Below, piece by piece: positions 1 to 5,896 of a stretch of DNA of 8,104 nt (its first letter is position 1; the number at the start of each line of letters is the position of its first letter). Both the position numbers and the translations under genes were made by a program. The notes beneath the pieces were generated by a model, which made no database searches, had not been told where the DNA came from, and saw only the letters and a program-made list of their open reading frames with translations. Source of the stretch: Candidatus Methanocorpusculum equi (GTDB lineage Archaea; Halobacteriota; Methanomicrobia; Methanomicrobiales; Methanocorpusculaceae); NCBI GenBank assembly GCA_018065685.1, contig JAGHSU010000036.1, positions 1-8,104 of the forward strand, in the 5' to 3' direction.

Positions 1-1039
1 GCATTAAAACAAACCTGAGCTCGTGCCGTCCCGTGTGAGACACCATCCACCCGTCGGGTACCTCAAAGTCGCGGAAGACTGTAAGGTTCAGCACGGGGTC
101 CAAGACCTTTTCATATCCGAATGCGGGAAGCCCTGCGGTAAGCCTTCTGGTGTTTTCCATGCACCCTGCAACAATATCCCTGAATCCTTCACGTCCAAAA
201 TACGTAATAACCGCATATGCTGCTGCTGCATCTGCTCCCGGGCGGGTTCCTGTAAGGGTTGACTGCTCCTTTGAAATCAGGTAGGGTGTGAAGACGCGAA
301 GGGCTTTTACATCCTCCTCATTTCTGAAGAGCAGACATCCTCCCGGGATTGTGCCAAGCCCCATCTTGTGCGGGTCGAGCGAAACCGAGTCCACCCCGTC
401 GACTGCAAAATCGAACGGTGCCGGATTTTTCAGGAACGGGATTACAAAGCCCCCGAACGCCGCATCCACATGGAGGTAGGTGTCTGTTTCGCGGGTAATC
501 TTTGCAATGGTTCTGATATCATCGATTGTGCCGTACTCGGTTGACCCGGCAACGGCAGAGACTGCAATCGTGTTTTTATCGATTAACTCTGCTATCTTAT
601 CAGTATCTGCGATGTACTTTCCGGGTGCATACGGAACGGTCCGTACCTCAAGGTCTAAGATATCGCATATCTTATAGAACGAGAAGTGTGCGGACTCCGG
701 GACTACGATGTTCGGTTTTTCCGTTTTCTTCCGCTTCTTTGCAGCACGTATCGCCTGCAGATTGGACTCGGTCCCGCCTGATGTCATCCAGCCTGATGCA
801 GTTTTACAGTGCAGCAGGTCCCCGAGACTTTCGATTAACAGCCGTTCTACTTTCGCAGCCCCTGCAAATACCGCAGGGTCACCCAGGTTTGATGCGGCAA
901 AGAGTTGTTTCGCCTCCTCTGCTATAGGGTGGGGAATGGTGCACATCGAACTTAGGATACGGGTGTGCGGCGTATCAAGCGCACGGTATCCGGCAAGCTG
1001 TGCTACTATGACTTCACGCGGAGTTCCTTTCTCTTCCAT
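1..1039 (-). CDS. mfnA: L-tyrosine/L-aspartate decarboxylase MfnA (3' end outside window)
   Basis: PLP-dependent group II decarboxylase. In methanogens MfnA converts tyrosine to tyramine for methanofuran and can convert aspartate to beta-alanine for coenzyme A. I read 346 codons from ATG at 1039 to the left edge with no stop; the family is about 365-395 residues, so only the last few dozen are missing. Visible motifs are SMCTIPHPIA (31-40), NLGDPAVF (51-58), TSGGTESNLQAIR (86-98), AHFSF (117-121), HVDAAFGGFVIPFL (190-203) and SLDPHKMGLG (220-229), whose Lys225 is the expected PLP-binding lysine. GTRPGADAAAAYAV (264-277) is also family-typical. The start lies inside the upstream methyltransferase gene (34-nt overlap) and is preceded by AAGGA about 6 nt away, so translation is probably coupled. 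The next in-frame Met (32) would delete conserved sequence. Whether both activities are present cannot be told from sequence. Confidence 0.95.
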   Translation of the reverse strand, partial: MEEKGTPREVIVAQLAGYRALDTPHTRILSSMCTIPHPIAEEAKQLFAASNLGDPAVFAGAAKVERLLIESLGDLLHCKTASGWMTSGGTESNLQAIRAAKKRKKTEKPNIVVPESAHFSFYKICDILDLEVRTVPYAPGKYIADTDKIAELIDKNTIAVSAVAGSTEYGTIDDIRTIAKITRETDTYLHVDAAFGGFVIPFLKNPAPFDFAVDGVDSVSLDPHKMGLGTIPGGCLLFRNEEDVKALRVFTPYLISKEQSTLTGTRPGADAAAAYAVITYFGREGFRDIVAGCMENTRRLTAGLPAFGYEKVLDPVLNLTVFRDFEVPDGWMVSHTGRHELRFVLM

Positions 1040-2550
1040 GATTTTCCTTCTTTATTTGTGCTCCCTGCACTTTTACCTTCGTATTCTGTTTTTGTTTTCC
1101 GGACGTTTTTCCCGGCCTCCGGTCTCTTCCCGGTGCCGGATACCTTTTTTGGTCCGTCTGCTTTTTTCGGTATTCCGGATATTCCTTTCGGTCTTCCGGT
1201 TTTTGCCGGGTGCTTTCCGGCATGCATGACCGCTTTTGCTTTGTCCGGACAGAACTTTTTTACCGGCGTTCCCGCAATCAGTCTGCAGGTGCTGTTCTTT
1301 CCCATCAGGAGATTGTATGCCTTCTGTTTTTCATTCCAGCGGACGAGCACTGAATCAACCGCGACAACGCCTGCATAGGGAGCGGTTAAAAGCGCCTCAT
1401 GGTCGGGTGTCCGGTGAAACGCGGGGAGTGCGAGATAGCAGGGGGCTGTCCCCGACCCGTCGCATACCAGATAGAGATAGGTTTTGGTATCTCCGATGTC
1501 GCCTGACATTACAGAGACCGTTACATGAATCCGTTTTCCTTCGTGCTGCTTTATCTGCGACAGACGCGCACGCTTTGCATCCGCGGGGATTTTGTACCCG
1601 CATCTGCGGTGTCCGTCGGTCCGAAGCACCGCGTAGGAGAACTTGACATCCGTGTTGACATACCGGTATTTTTCCGTGTCCGAGCCGAGGGCCTCCATCA
1701 GTGCGGTGGGCTTTATGTCGTCATACGATTGAAACGACCAGCAGGGATGGACGCGGCAGGGTACTCCGCGCAGGTCGTTACAGGGGGCATAGATGGTAAG
1801 CCCCCGCTCTTTTGCCGCCCGCGTGATGTCACGCAGTTTTGCCGCATTTTCAAGGTCTGCCGGTTCGAAGACCAGCAGGTTTCCGTCGGGTGTCAGATGC
1901 TTTGCAACGGAGATGAGAAACTCTGTTTTTGCCTCGTCGTCTCCTGAAAGCTCGTTTAACACGTTTGAGCAGATGATTAAGTCAAACGTCCCGTCGGGAA
2001 GTTTTTGGGTGATGTCCATTGAAAGCGGTTTTTCCGCGGTACAGTTTTTGGAGGTCTTCTGGAGGGCTGGTATCAGATAAGAGTATGCCTCACGGTGGGT
2101 ATCCATACGCTCTGCGGCACAGATTTCAGCACTCATCTCCGGGAAGAGGGAACAAATCCGGATTACCGCTGCAGATGCAGTCCCGGGTCCTGCTCCGAGG
2201 TCAAGGACCCGGATATGTTTTCGCAGCAGTCCGCGGGAGATGAGGGATACGAGAAACTCTGATATCTCAAATACATACCCGGGCATCTGGTATGCGATAT
2301 AGGACATGACACTGTATGCCCCTGAGTAGGATACGTTCCGTTTTTCCCCCTCCTTCCAGTACGCATCTTTCTGACTGACTACTGCAGCACGGATTTTTTC
2401 CAGAACCGTTTCATCGTTCCATTTTTTTCCGGTGATTTTTTCGATGTAGGCCTCGGACAGCCGTTCAAGTTCGGGAAACGAACGGGTTTTTAAGAGTTTT
2501 TCTGCCGCATGCAGTTCTTCTGCGGACGGCGTGAAGCGGGGATTTTCCAT
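1006..2550 (-). CDS. Rsm22/METTL17-like small-ribosomal-subunit methyltransferase family protein with basic C-terminal tail
   Basis: The 514-residue protein has a Rossmann SAM-dependent methyltransferase core. Motif I is VLDLGAGPGTAS (115-126), and FDLIICSNVLNEL (189-201) resembles the motif IV region. After a strand NLLVFEPAD (224-232) comes a cysteine cluster, APCNDLRGVPCRVHPCWSF, with Cys257, Cys265 and Cys270. It corresponds to the C..C..C-W/F block of the Rsm22 family, and Cys363 in LVCDGSG matches the later conserved Cys-x-x-x-G. Family knowledge: human METTL17 is reported to bind an Fe-S cluster through four cysteines and to act in mitochondrial small-subunit assembly; the archaeal role is inferred. 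The segment from about 430 to 514 is Lys/Gly/Pro-rich with no hydrophobic core, so probably disordered and RNA-binding. The start is 5 nt after the zpr1 stop without a clear Shine-Dalgarno motif, and the 3' end overlaps mfnA by 34 nt. Family assignment is good; substrate and catalysis are not established. Confidence 0.85.
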   Translation of the reverse strand: MENPRFTPSAEELHAAEKLLKTRSFPELERLSEAYIEKITGKKWNDETVLEKIRAAVVSQKDAYWKEGEKRNVSYSGAYSVMSYIAYQMPGYVFEISEFLVSLISRGLLRKHIRVLDLGAGPGTASAAVIRICSLFPEMSAEICAAERMDTHREAYSYLIPALQKTSKNCTAEKPLSMDITQKLPDGTFDLIICSNVLNELSGDDEAKTEFLISVAKHLTPDGNLLVFEPADLENAAKLRDITRAAKERGLTIYAPCNDLRGVPCRVHPCWSFQSYDDIKPTALMEALGSDTEKYRYVNTDVKFSYAVLRTDGHRRCGYKIPADAKRARLSQIKQHEGKRIHVTVSVMSGDIGDTKTYLYLVCDGSGTAPCYLALPAFHRTPDHEALLTAPYAGVVAVDSVLVRWNEKQKAYNLLMGKNSTCRLIAGTPVKKFCPDKAKAVMHAGKHPAKTGRPKGISGIPKKADGPKKVSGTGKRPEAGKNVRKTKTEYEGKSAGSTNKEGKSWKRKELRVKS

Positions 2551-2555
2551 AAAAA

Positions 2556-3107
2556 TCAGCTGTAGGGCACAAAGGACATTCCGTCCTGCCGCTCTACCTC
2601 AAGTTTTGTTTTCTTTGCCTTCGATGAGACGATCCCTGAGTTTCCGGAAGGGTCTGTTATCCGGAGGGTAAATGCAAACTTTCCCTCCCGTGCATCCGAA
2701 ATCCTGGATAATATTGATTCAGCTGCAGGTATCTCGTCACCTTCTGCAGAAAGCAGGGCGCGGCGCACCGCCTCTTCTGCACGTTCGAGTACGCCTTCCA
2801 CATTTGATACAAACCCGCTGCAGGCAGGCCCCGGGCGGATGTTGATTCCAAGCTCCGGAAGGTCAATCTCTCCCGCGGTGCTTCTGACCACACGTGCGTT
2901 TAAGTCGTCAGCACTGTCCGCGTGCAGTTCCCAGATGCAGGGCTCCCGCTCGTTTAGTATCATCGTGTCCGTGATACGGAAGCCGCATGACTCGCAATTT
3001 CCGCTGATTAACAGTATCTCGGAAAAATAGGGGATGTTTTCCGTGTCATAGATGAAGGTAATTTCCTTACCGCAGTCCGGACACGGTGCTTTTACAACCT
3101 GATGCAT
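2556..3107 (-). CDS. ZPR1 zinc-finger domain protein, archaeal single-domain form
   Basis: The 183-residue protein starts with a four-cysteine zinc finger: CPDCG (Cys9, Cys12) and, after 25 residues, CESCG (Cys38, Cys41). NIPYFSEILLIS (24-35) between them is the ZPR1 signature. It continues with the ZPR1 beta-rich domain: ARVVRSTAGEIDLPELGINI, then PGPACSGFVSNVEGVL and a helical AEEAVRRALL. Eukaryotic ZPR1 has two zinc-finger/domain modules and has been described as a chaperone for elongation factor eEF1A; archaeal members have one module, as here. The aEF1A link in this organism is inference. It lies 14 nt after sepF and 5 nt before the Rsm22-like gene on the same strand, consistent with co-transcription. 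No strong Shine-Dalgarno precedes ATG at 3107 (GCGGCTCTCA), but the N-terminus begins just before the first zinc ligand, as expected. Confidence 0.92.
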   Translation of the reverse strand: MHQVVKAPCPDCGKEITFIYDTENIPYFSEILLISGNCESCGFRITDTMILNEREPCIWELHADSADDLNARVVRSTAGEIDLPELGINIRPGPACSGFVSNVEGVLERAEEAVRRALLSAEGDEIPAAESILSRISDAREGKFAFTLRITDPSGNSGIVSSKAKKTKLEVERQDGMSFVPYS

Positions 3108-3121
3108 TGAGAGCCGCAGAG

Positions 3122-3499
3122 TTAGTAGCCGCAGATCTTTTCACGGGAGATGCGCATGCCGGTTGGTACAATGATGACATAGCGCTGGTCACCAAGACCA
3201 ATGATATCTCCGTTGACATCACGGGCTACTGCGCGCAGGTCTCCCATTACGCGGTCGAACATGATTTTGTCGAGCTTCAGTTTGGTGATGTCGACAATTA
3301 CCACGTTTCCGTTGTATATTTCGTCTTTGACTCTCGGACACTCTTTGATGTCTGTGATAGAGGCAATTTTAACGTACGTTGTCGCAGGACCTTCACTCAT
3401 CGAGCCTTCATATGACTGAAGGTCGAGTTTCATGCAAGCGTCTTCTTCGGTCTGCTGCTTTTTATCTTTCGATCCAAATACTCCGTCGAGGAACCCCAT
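3122..3499 (-). CDS. sepF: Archaeal cell division protein SepF (DUF552)
   Basis: The 125-residue protein has the archaeal SepF plan. A short N-terminal MGFLDGVFGSK is a plausible amphipathic membrane-targeting segment. A charged linker follows (KDKKQQTEEDA), then the SepF core from about residue 40: TYVKIASITDI, KDEIYNGNVVIVDITKLK, and MGDLRAVARDVNGDIIGLGD, ending in RYVIIVPTGMRIS. SepF is known in archaea as the membrane anchor for the FtsZ division ring and is essential or important in Haloferax and Methanobrevibacter. The gene opens the probable sepF-zpr1-rsm22-mfnA transcript. A TATA-like TTTATTAA is centred about 28 nt before the ATG, implying a leaderless or near-leaderless mRNA. FtsZ itself is not in the window. 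Confidence 0.95.
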   Translation of the reverse strand: MGFLDGVFGSKDKKQQTEEDACMKLDLQSYEGSMSEGPATTYVKIASITDIKECPRVKDEIYNGNVVIVDITKLKLDKIMFDRVMGDLRAVARDVNGDIIGLGDQRYVIIVPTGMRISREKICGY

Positions 3500-3523
3500 A
3501 TATATTATTGTTTTGTGAGAGAA

Positions 3524-3531
3524 TTAATAAA
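3524..3531 (-). promoter_or_regulatory. TATA box of the sepF transcript
   Basis: Read on the minus strand, TTTATTAA is centred about 28 nt upstream of the sepF ATG at 3499, which predicts initiation at or within a few bases of the start codon. No Shine-Dalgarno motif is seen in the intervening A/T-rich sequence, consistent with a leaderless mRNA. Placement is by eye only. Confidence 0.55.
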
Positions 3532-3546
3532 CCTTCTTATCGAAGG
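3532..3546 (-). terminator. Small hairpin after the PUA gene, possible terminator or attenuating element
   Basis: On the minus strand CCTTC-GATAA-GAAGG forms a perfect 5-bp stem with a 5-nt loop, starting 3 nt after the stop codon of the upstream PUA gene and followed by GTTTATTAATT. It sits immediately upstream of the sepF TATA box. The stem is short and the T-tract is interrupted, so a terminator role is only possible; it may separate the PUA transcript from sepF. Confidence 0.35.
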
Positions 3547-3549
3547 GGC

Positions 3550-4047
3550 TCAAAGTTCGAGATTCCAGAGCTCATCACCCACATAATGGATGTTTTTCGC
3601 GGCTTTTCCCTTTTCGAGCGCGAGCACTCCGTCTGCATCGTAGAGGGGGATTACAACTGCAAGCGGCTTTCCGTGACTCTCGTCAACGGCGAGTGCGGGA
3701 TATCCTGCCTTTACGTCCGGGGTGACTGATACAATTCCGGGGCGCATGATGTCTGCACCGTTTACCATGTAGGGGACTGCACCCATGTCAACGACAATCC
3801 GGCGTCCGGAGAACGGGCGGAGGATTGCCCCGCGCAGTGTCGGGAAGGCCCATTCATCTTTTTCCATCAGGATTGGTTTTTTGTCAATCAGGTAGATGTT
3901 GAACTTGGAGGTGGTCTCTGCGATTTCAATCATGGGGGCTGTGTAGAGCCCTGCATCATCACCTATCGATTCCTTCAGTTTTGTCATCAGGGAGGTGAGC
4001 TGCCCTTTTTTTATGGCGTGGCGTTTTTTTATGATAATTTCTGCCAT
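3550..4047 (-). CDS. MCTS1/Tma20-like PUA-domain RNA-binding protein
   Basis: The 165-residue protein has an N-terminal MCT-1-like domain (MAEIIIKKRHAIKKGQ..., about 1-80) and a C-terminal PUA domain (about 83-165). The PUA part reads RRIVVDMGAVPYMVNGADIM, then RPGIV, KAGYPALAVDE and GKPLAVV. The ending KNIHYVGDELWNLEL matches the NIHY-x-x-D-x-LW ending of eukaryotic MCTS1. Eukaryotic MCTS1 works with DENR in ribosome recycling and re-initiation; archaeal orthologues are presumed to act in translation or RNA modification, which is inference. The frame is open for 22 more codons upstream, but I start at the ATG at 4047 because family similarity begins with MAEIIIKKR and the extension (MFISLFSTLHPYY...) is unlike the family. 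There is no Shine-Dalgarno before the ATG. The gene stands between tRNA-Ser and sepF. Confidence 0.9.
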   Translation of the reverse strand: MAEIIIKKRHAIKKGQLTSLMTKLKESIGDDAGLYTAPMIEIAETTSKFNIYLIDKKPILMEKDEWAFPTLRGAILRPFSGRRIVVDMGAVPYMVNGADIMRPGIVSVTPDVKAGYPALAVDESHGKPLAVVIPLYDADGVLALEKGKAAKNIHYVGDELWNLEL

Positions 4048-4074
4048 TGTGTGTACTATTGTTTGGCGTGAGAT

Positions 4075-4110
4075 GTAATAAGGATGAAGGGTTGAAAAGA
4101 GTGATATAAA
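4075..4110 (-). promoter_or_regulatory. Candidate TATA boxes of the PUA-domain gene
   Basis: Two A/T boxes lie upstream on the minus strand. TTTATATC (4103-4110) would start transcription about 30 nt before the ATG at 4047. TTATTACA (4075-4082) lies about 30 nt before that ATG and would give a leaderless mRNA. The first is closer to the archaeal consensus; sequence alone does not decide between them. Confidence 0.45.
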
Positions 4111-4136
4111 CAAAATACTACATCAGTTAAAATGAG

Positions 4137-4220
4137 CGCTGAGGGTGAGACTTGAACTCACGAGAGACTTTCGCCTCACGGGCTTTCCAGGCCCGCGCCC
4201 TACCACTAGACTACCTCAGC
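4137..4220 (-). tRNA. tRNA-Ser (anticodon GGA)
   Basis: An 84-nt class II tRNA folds cleanly. The acceptor stem is GCTGAGG with CCTCAGC and discriminator G; the D arm has GTC/GGC with GTGGTAG in the loop. The anticodon arm is CGGGC-CTGGAAA-GCCCG (anticodon GGA). The long variable arm is GAGGC-GAAA-GTCTC, as expected for tRNA-Ser, and the T arm is GTGAG-TTCAAGT-CTCAC. The 3' CCA is not encoded (GCTC follows on the minus strand), so it must be added enzymatically. No intron is seen. Confidence 0.96.
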
Positions 4221-4228
4221 CCAAACAG

Positions 4229-4259
4229 CATATAATATATGTCATTCCACCTTATTAAG
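4229..4259 (-). promoter_or_regulatory. Probable tRNA-Ser promoter region
   Basis: Minus-strand CTTAATAAG (4251-4259) is centred about 35 nt before the mature tRNA 5' end, compatible with a TATA box giving a short 5' leader. A second A/T tract, ACATATATTATATGC (4228-4242), is nearly palindromic but only 8-22 nt from the mature end, too close for a standard TATA position. The latter may be leader or a binding site. Both calls rest on spacing alone. Confidence 0.4.
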
Positions 4260-4276
4260 ATGGCGTTTAGATTTCC

Positions 4277-5107
4277 TCAGGTTTCCTCTGAAAACACCCG
4301 TATGGAACGTGCGGCAAGACCGTGACCGCCCGGGGTAATCTTATCTGAATCCATGAGCGCCTCAGCGAGGGCTGCAAGGCGCCCTCTTTCATCAACAAGG
4401 GCAATTTTCTGTTTTGCACGGAAGGAATCGCATGAAATAATCCCGGGGACCGCGAGTACTGCGCCGTGAAATACCGCCTCCTTTGCGGATTCACGGATAA
4501 CCGCCTTCGGAATGTCCGAAATTGCCGCTTCCGGAGGCAGAATCAGGGAATCAGCGCACCCTGCCTCTGCTGCATCGCGAATCTCCTGCAGGGTGTGCGC
4601 TTCAGCCGCGGTAAAACCTCCGGACATGGTGCGGCGCAGTTCAGTCATCTGCGCGCCGCACCCGAGCACATACCCTATCTGAACACAAAGCGACCTGATA
4701 TAGGTCCCCGACTCACAGCGGACGCGCAGCATGACAAGACGCCCTGACATATCCAGGACCTCAATCTTATGGATTACCCGGATGCGGAGCGCGCGCTTAA
4801 CAGCAGACCTTCGCGGAGGACGCTGATAGATTCTCCCGAGAAAGCCTTTTACCGCCTCTTCGACCGTCCCGCGCGGGACATCTGCGTGCAGCCGCATACA
4901 GGCAATGTACTCTTTCTCGTGCTGGAGAAGAAGCGGAGCGAGCTTTACTGCCTTCCCGGTCATTACAACCAGAACACCGGAGACCATCGGATCAAGTGTT
5001 CCGGAGTGTCCGACTGATGTTTTGAGAATCTCTCCCGTCCATGCCGCGGTCTGATGACTCGAGGGGCCGCGCGGTTTGTCGACAAGGATGATTCCCGATT
5101 TTACCAT
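4277..5107 (-). CDS. truB: Archaeal TruB/Cbf5 family RNA pseudouridine synthase
   Basis: This 276-residue protein isomerises uridine to pseudouridine in tRNA (position 55) or, as Cbf5, serves as the catalytic subunit of box H/ACA ribonucleoproteins acting on rRNA. The N-terminus has GIILVDKPRGPSSHQ (5-19) and the signature GHSGTLDPMVSGVLVV (33-48), where Asp39 is the expected catalytic aspartate. KEYIACMRLHAD (65-76), YQRPPRRSAVKR (94-105) and CESGTYIRSLCVQIG (131-145) are the other TruB blocks. A PUA domain occupies about 198-276 (IPKAVIRESAKEAVFHGAVL, PGI). It lacks the long N-terminal extension of larger Cbf5 proteins, so its length is near the lower end of that group. The start codon immediately follows the hemD stop with no intergenic bases; AGGAG 9 nt upstream, inside hemD, is a good ribosome binding site. 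A hemD-truB dicistron is likely. Confidence 0.94.
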   Translation of the reverse strand: MVKSGIILVDKPRGPSSHQTAAWTGEILKTSVGHSGTLDPMVSGVLVVMTGKAVKLAPLLLQHEKEYIACMRLHADVPRGTVEEAVKGFLGRIYQRPPRRSAVKRALRIRVIHKIEVLDMSGRLVMLRVRCESGTYIRSLCVQIGYVLGCGAQMTELRRTMSGGFTAAEAHTLQEIRDAAEAGCADSLILPPEAAISDIPKAVIRESAKEAVFHGAVLAVPGIISCDSFRAKQKIALVDERGRLAALAEALMDSDKITPGGHGLAARSIRVFSEET

Positions 5108-5806
5108 TTAGTAAAACTCCTGCAAAAGGGAAGCATTTAACGCCTGAATGGTGCCTTCAATAGAACCATCACCAACAACACTCGGCCTCATACCGCCGTA
5201 CATCATCGCATCAGCGGTTACATCGCCGATTGCCATCAGCGTCATCTCGTTATCGAGCGGGGGAAGTTTTGCCATCGTAAATGCTGCAGGGCTCGTAAAG
5301 AGAATAGCTTTGCAGCCTGTTAGGTCCAGTTCTTCATTTGTCGGGACGATATTGTAGCAGATGTACTCGCAGGGGATTCCTCCTGCGTCACGAATCTCTT
5401 CTGCGAGTTTCTGATAGGTGATGCCCGCGCGCGGGATGCCGATTCTTTTCCCGCGAATCCATTTCCCGAGATACGGAATCAGATCATGGGAGTAGAAGAA
5501 CGGAAGCATCTCGGCAGAGAGTCCGATATTGTACAGTACCTTTGCAGTCTGCGGACCGTTTGCAATCATTCGTACTTTGGTTGCAAGCCTCGGGTTTACC
5601 AGCGGACCTATCTTTTCCGCGGAGAATGCACTGTGGAAGAAAACCGCATCAAGTTTGCAGTCGTTGACATCCCGCACAAACTCGTCAATGCTTTTCTGGT
5701 TCTTTTCCGGTCTGACCGGAGAGACAATCCGCGCCCTGTGATTGTACTTTTCGCAGATGAGATTATCATCCGCATCTCCGGTATGTCTTGTAATCGCGAT
5801 GAGCAT
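5108..5806 (-). CDS. hemD: Uroporphyrinogen-III synthase
   Basis: This 232-residue enzyme cyclises hydroxymethylbilane to uroporphyrinogen III, the branch point for coenzyme F430, cobamides and siroheme in methanogens. HemD proteins share little sequence. The recognisable parts are the N-terminal MLIAITRHTGDADD, the two-lobe pattern of Rossmann-like strands (LDAVFFHSAFSAEKI near 52-66; KRIGIPRAG near 119-127), AILFTSPAAFTMAKL near 167-181, and the C-terminal MAIGDVTADAMMYGG then GDGSIEGTIQAL. The last corresponds to the family's G-x-x-TA...S-x-x-G-x-x-x-AL ending. Length fits the usual 230-260. It is probably leaderless (TATA-like box 25-32 nt upstream) and heads a hemD-truB pair. No other tetrapyrrole gene is in the window. 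Confidence 0.88.
   Translation of the reverse strand: MLIAITRHTGDADDNLICEKYNHRARIVSPVRPEKNQKSIDEFVRDVNDCKLDAVFFHSAFSAEKIGPLVNPRLATKVRMIANGPQTAKVLYNIGLSAEMLPFFYSHDLIPYLGKWIRGKRIGIPRAGITYQKLAEEIRDAGGIPCEYICYNIVPTNEELDLTGCKAILFTSPAAFTMAKLPPLDNEMTLMAIGDVTADAMMYGGMRPSVVGDGSIEGTIQALNASLLQEFY
5117..5121 (-). promoter_or_regulatory. Ribosome binding site of truB inside hemD
   Basis: Minus-strand AGGAG sits 9 nt before the truB ATG at 5107, within the last codons of hemD. It is one of the few clear Shine-Dalgarno motifs in the window and supports both the start choice and internal translation initiation in a hemD-truB mRNA. Confidence 0.7.
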
Positions 5807-5830
5807 ATAATTAATTATTGTATTCCAAAG

Positions 5831-5838
5831 TAAATAAT
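5831..5838 (-). promoter_or_regulatory. TATA box of hemD
   Basis: Minus-strand ATTATTTA lies 25-32 nt upstream of the hemD ATG at 5806, predicting a leaderless transcript. The very A/T-rich sequence next to the start (AATAATTAATTAT) has no Shine-Dalgarno motif. The divergent tctA promoter is about 30 bp away. Confidence 0.5.
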
Positions 5839-5860
5839 GGTGTGTTTCCGCACATCCGAA

Positions 5861-5869
5861 AATAAATTA
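5861..5869 (+). promoter_or_regulatory. Candidate TATA box of the tctA-like gene
   Basis: AATAAATTA lies 28-36 nt before the preferred ATG at 5897. This spacing fits a leaderless or nearly leaderless mRNA and supports that start over the in-frame ATG at 5837, which lies upstream of the box. Only spacing and composition support it. Confidence 0.4.
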
Positions 5870-5896
5870 TTCCTGCGGGATAAATACATATCCAAT

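Noticed and set aside
23..927. Plus-strand open frames opposite mfnA
   Set aside because: The minus strand encodes a complete, strongly conserved decarboxylase; the antisense frames have no recognisable family features.
1131..1210. Repetitive-looking T/C-rich tract with several TTCCGG copies
   Set aside because: It is explained by the Lys/Gly/Pro-rich tail of the Rsm22-like protein on the minus strand; spacing is irregular, so it is not a CRISPR or tandem repeat array.
1236..1646. Plus-strand open frames opposite the Rsm22-like gene
   Set aside because: They lie antisense to a conserved gene, are rich in Arg, Cys and Pro, and have no recognisable domain or start signal.
4048..4113. 22-codon N-terminal extension of the PUA protein
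   Set aside because: MCTS1-like similarity starts at MAEIIIKKR (4047), and the extension runs through A/T-rich sequence that contains likely promoter boxes.
4228..4242. Near-palindromic ACATATATTATATGC as the tRNA-Ser TATA box
   Set aside because: It is only 8-22 nt from the mature tRNA end, so initiation 25 nt downstream would fall inside the tRNA; the box at 4251-4259 fits better.
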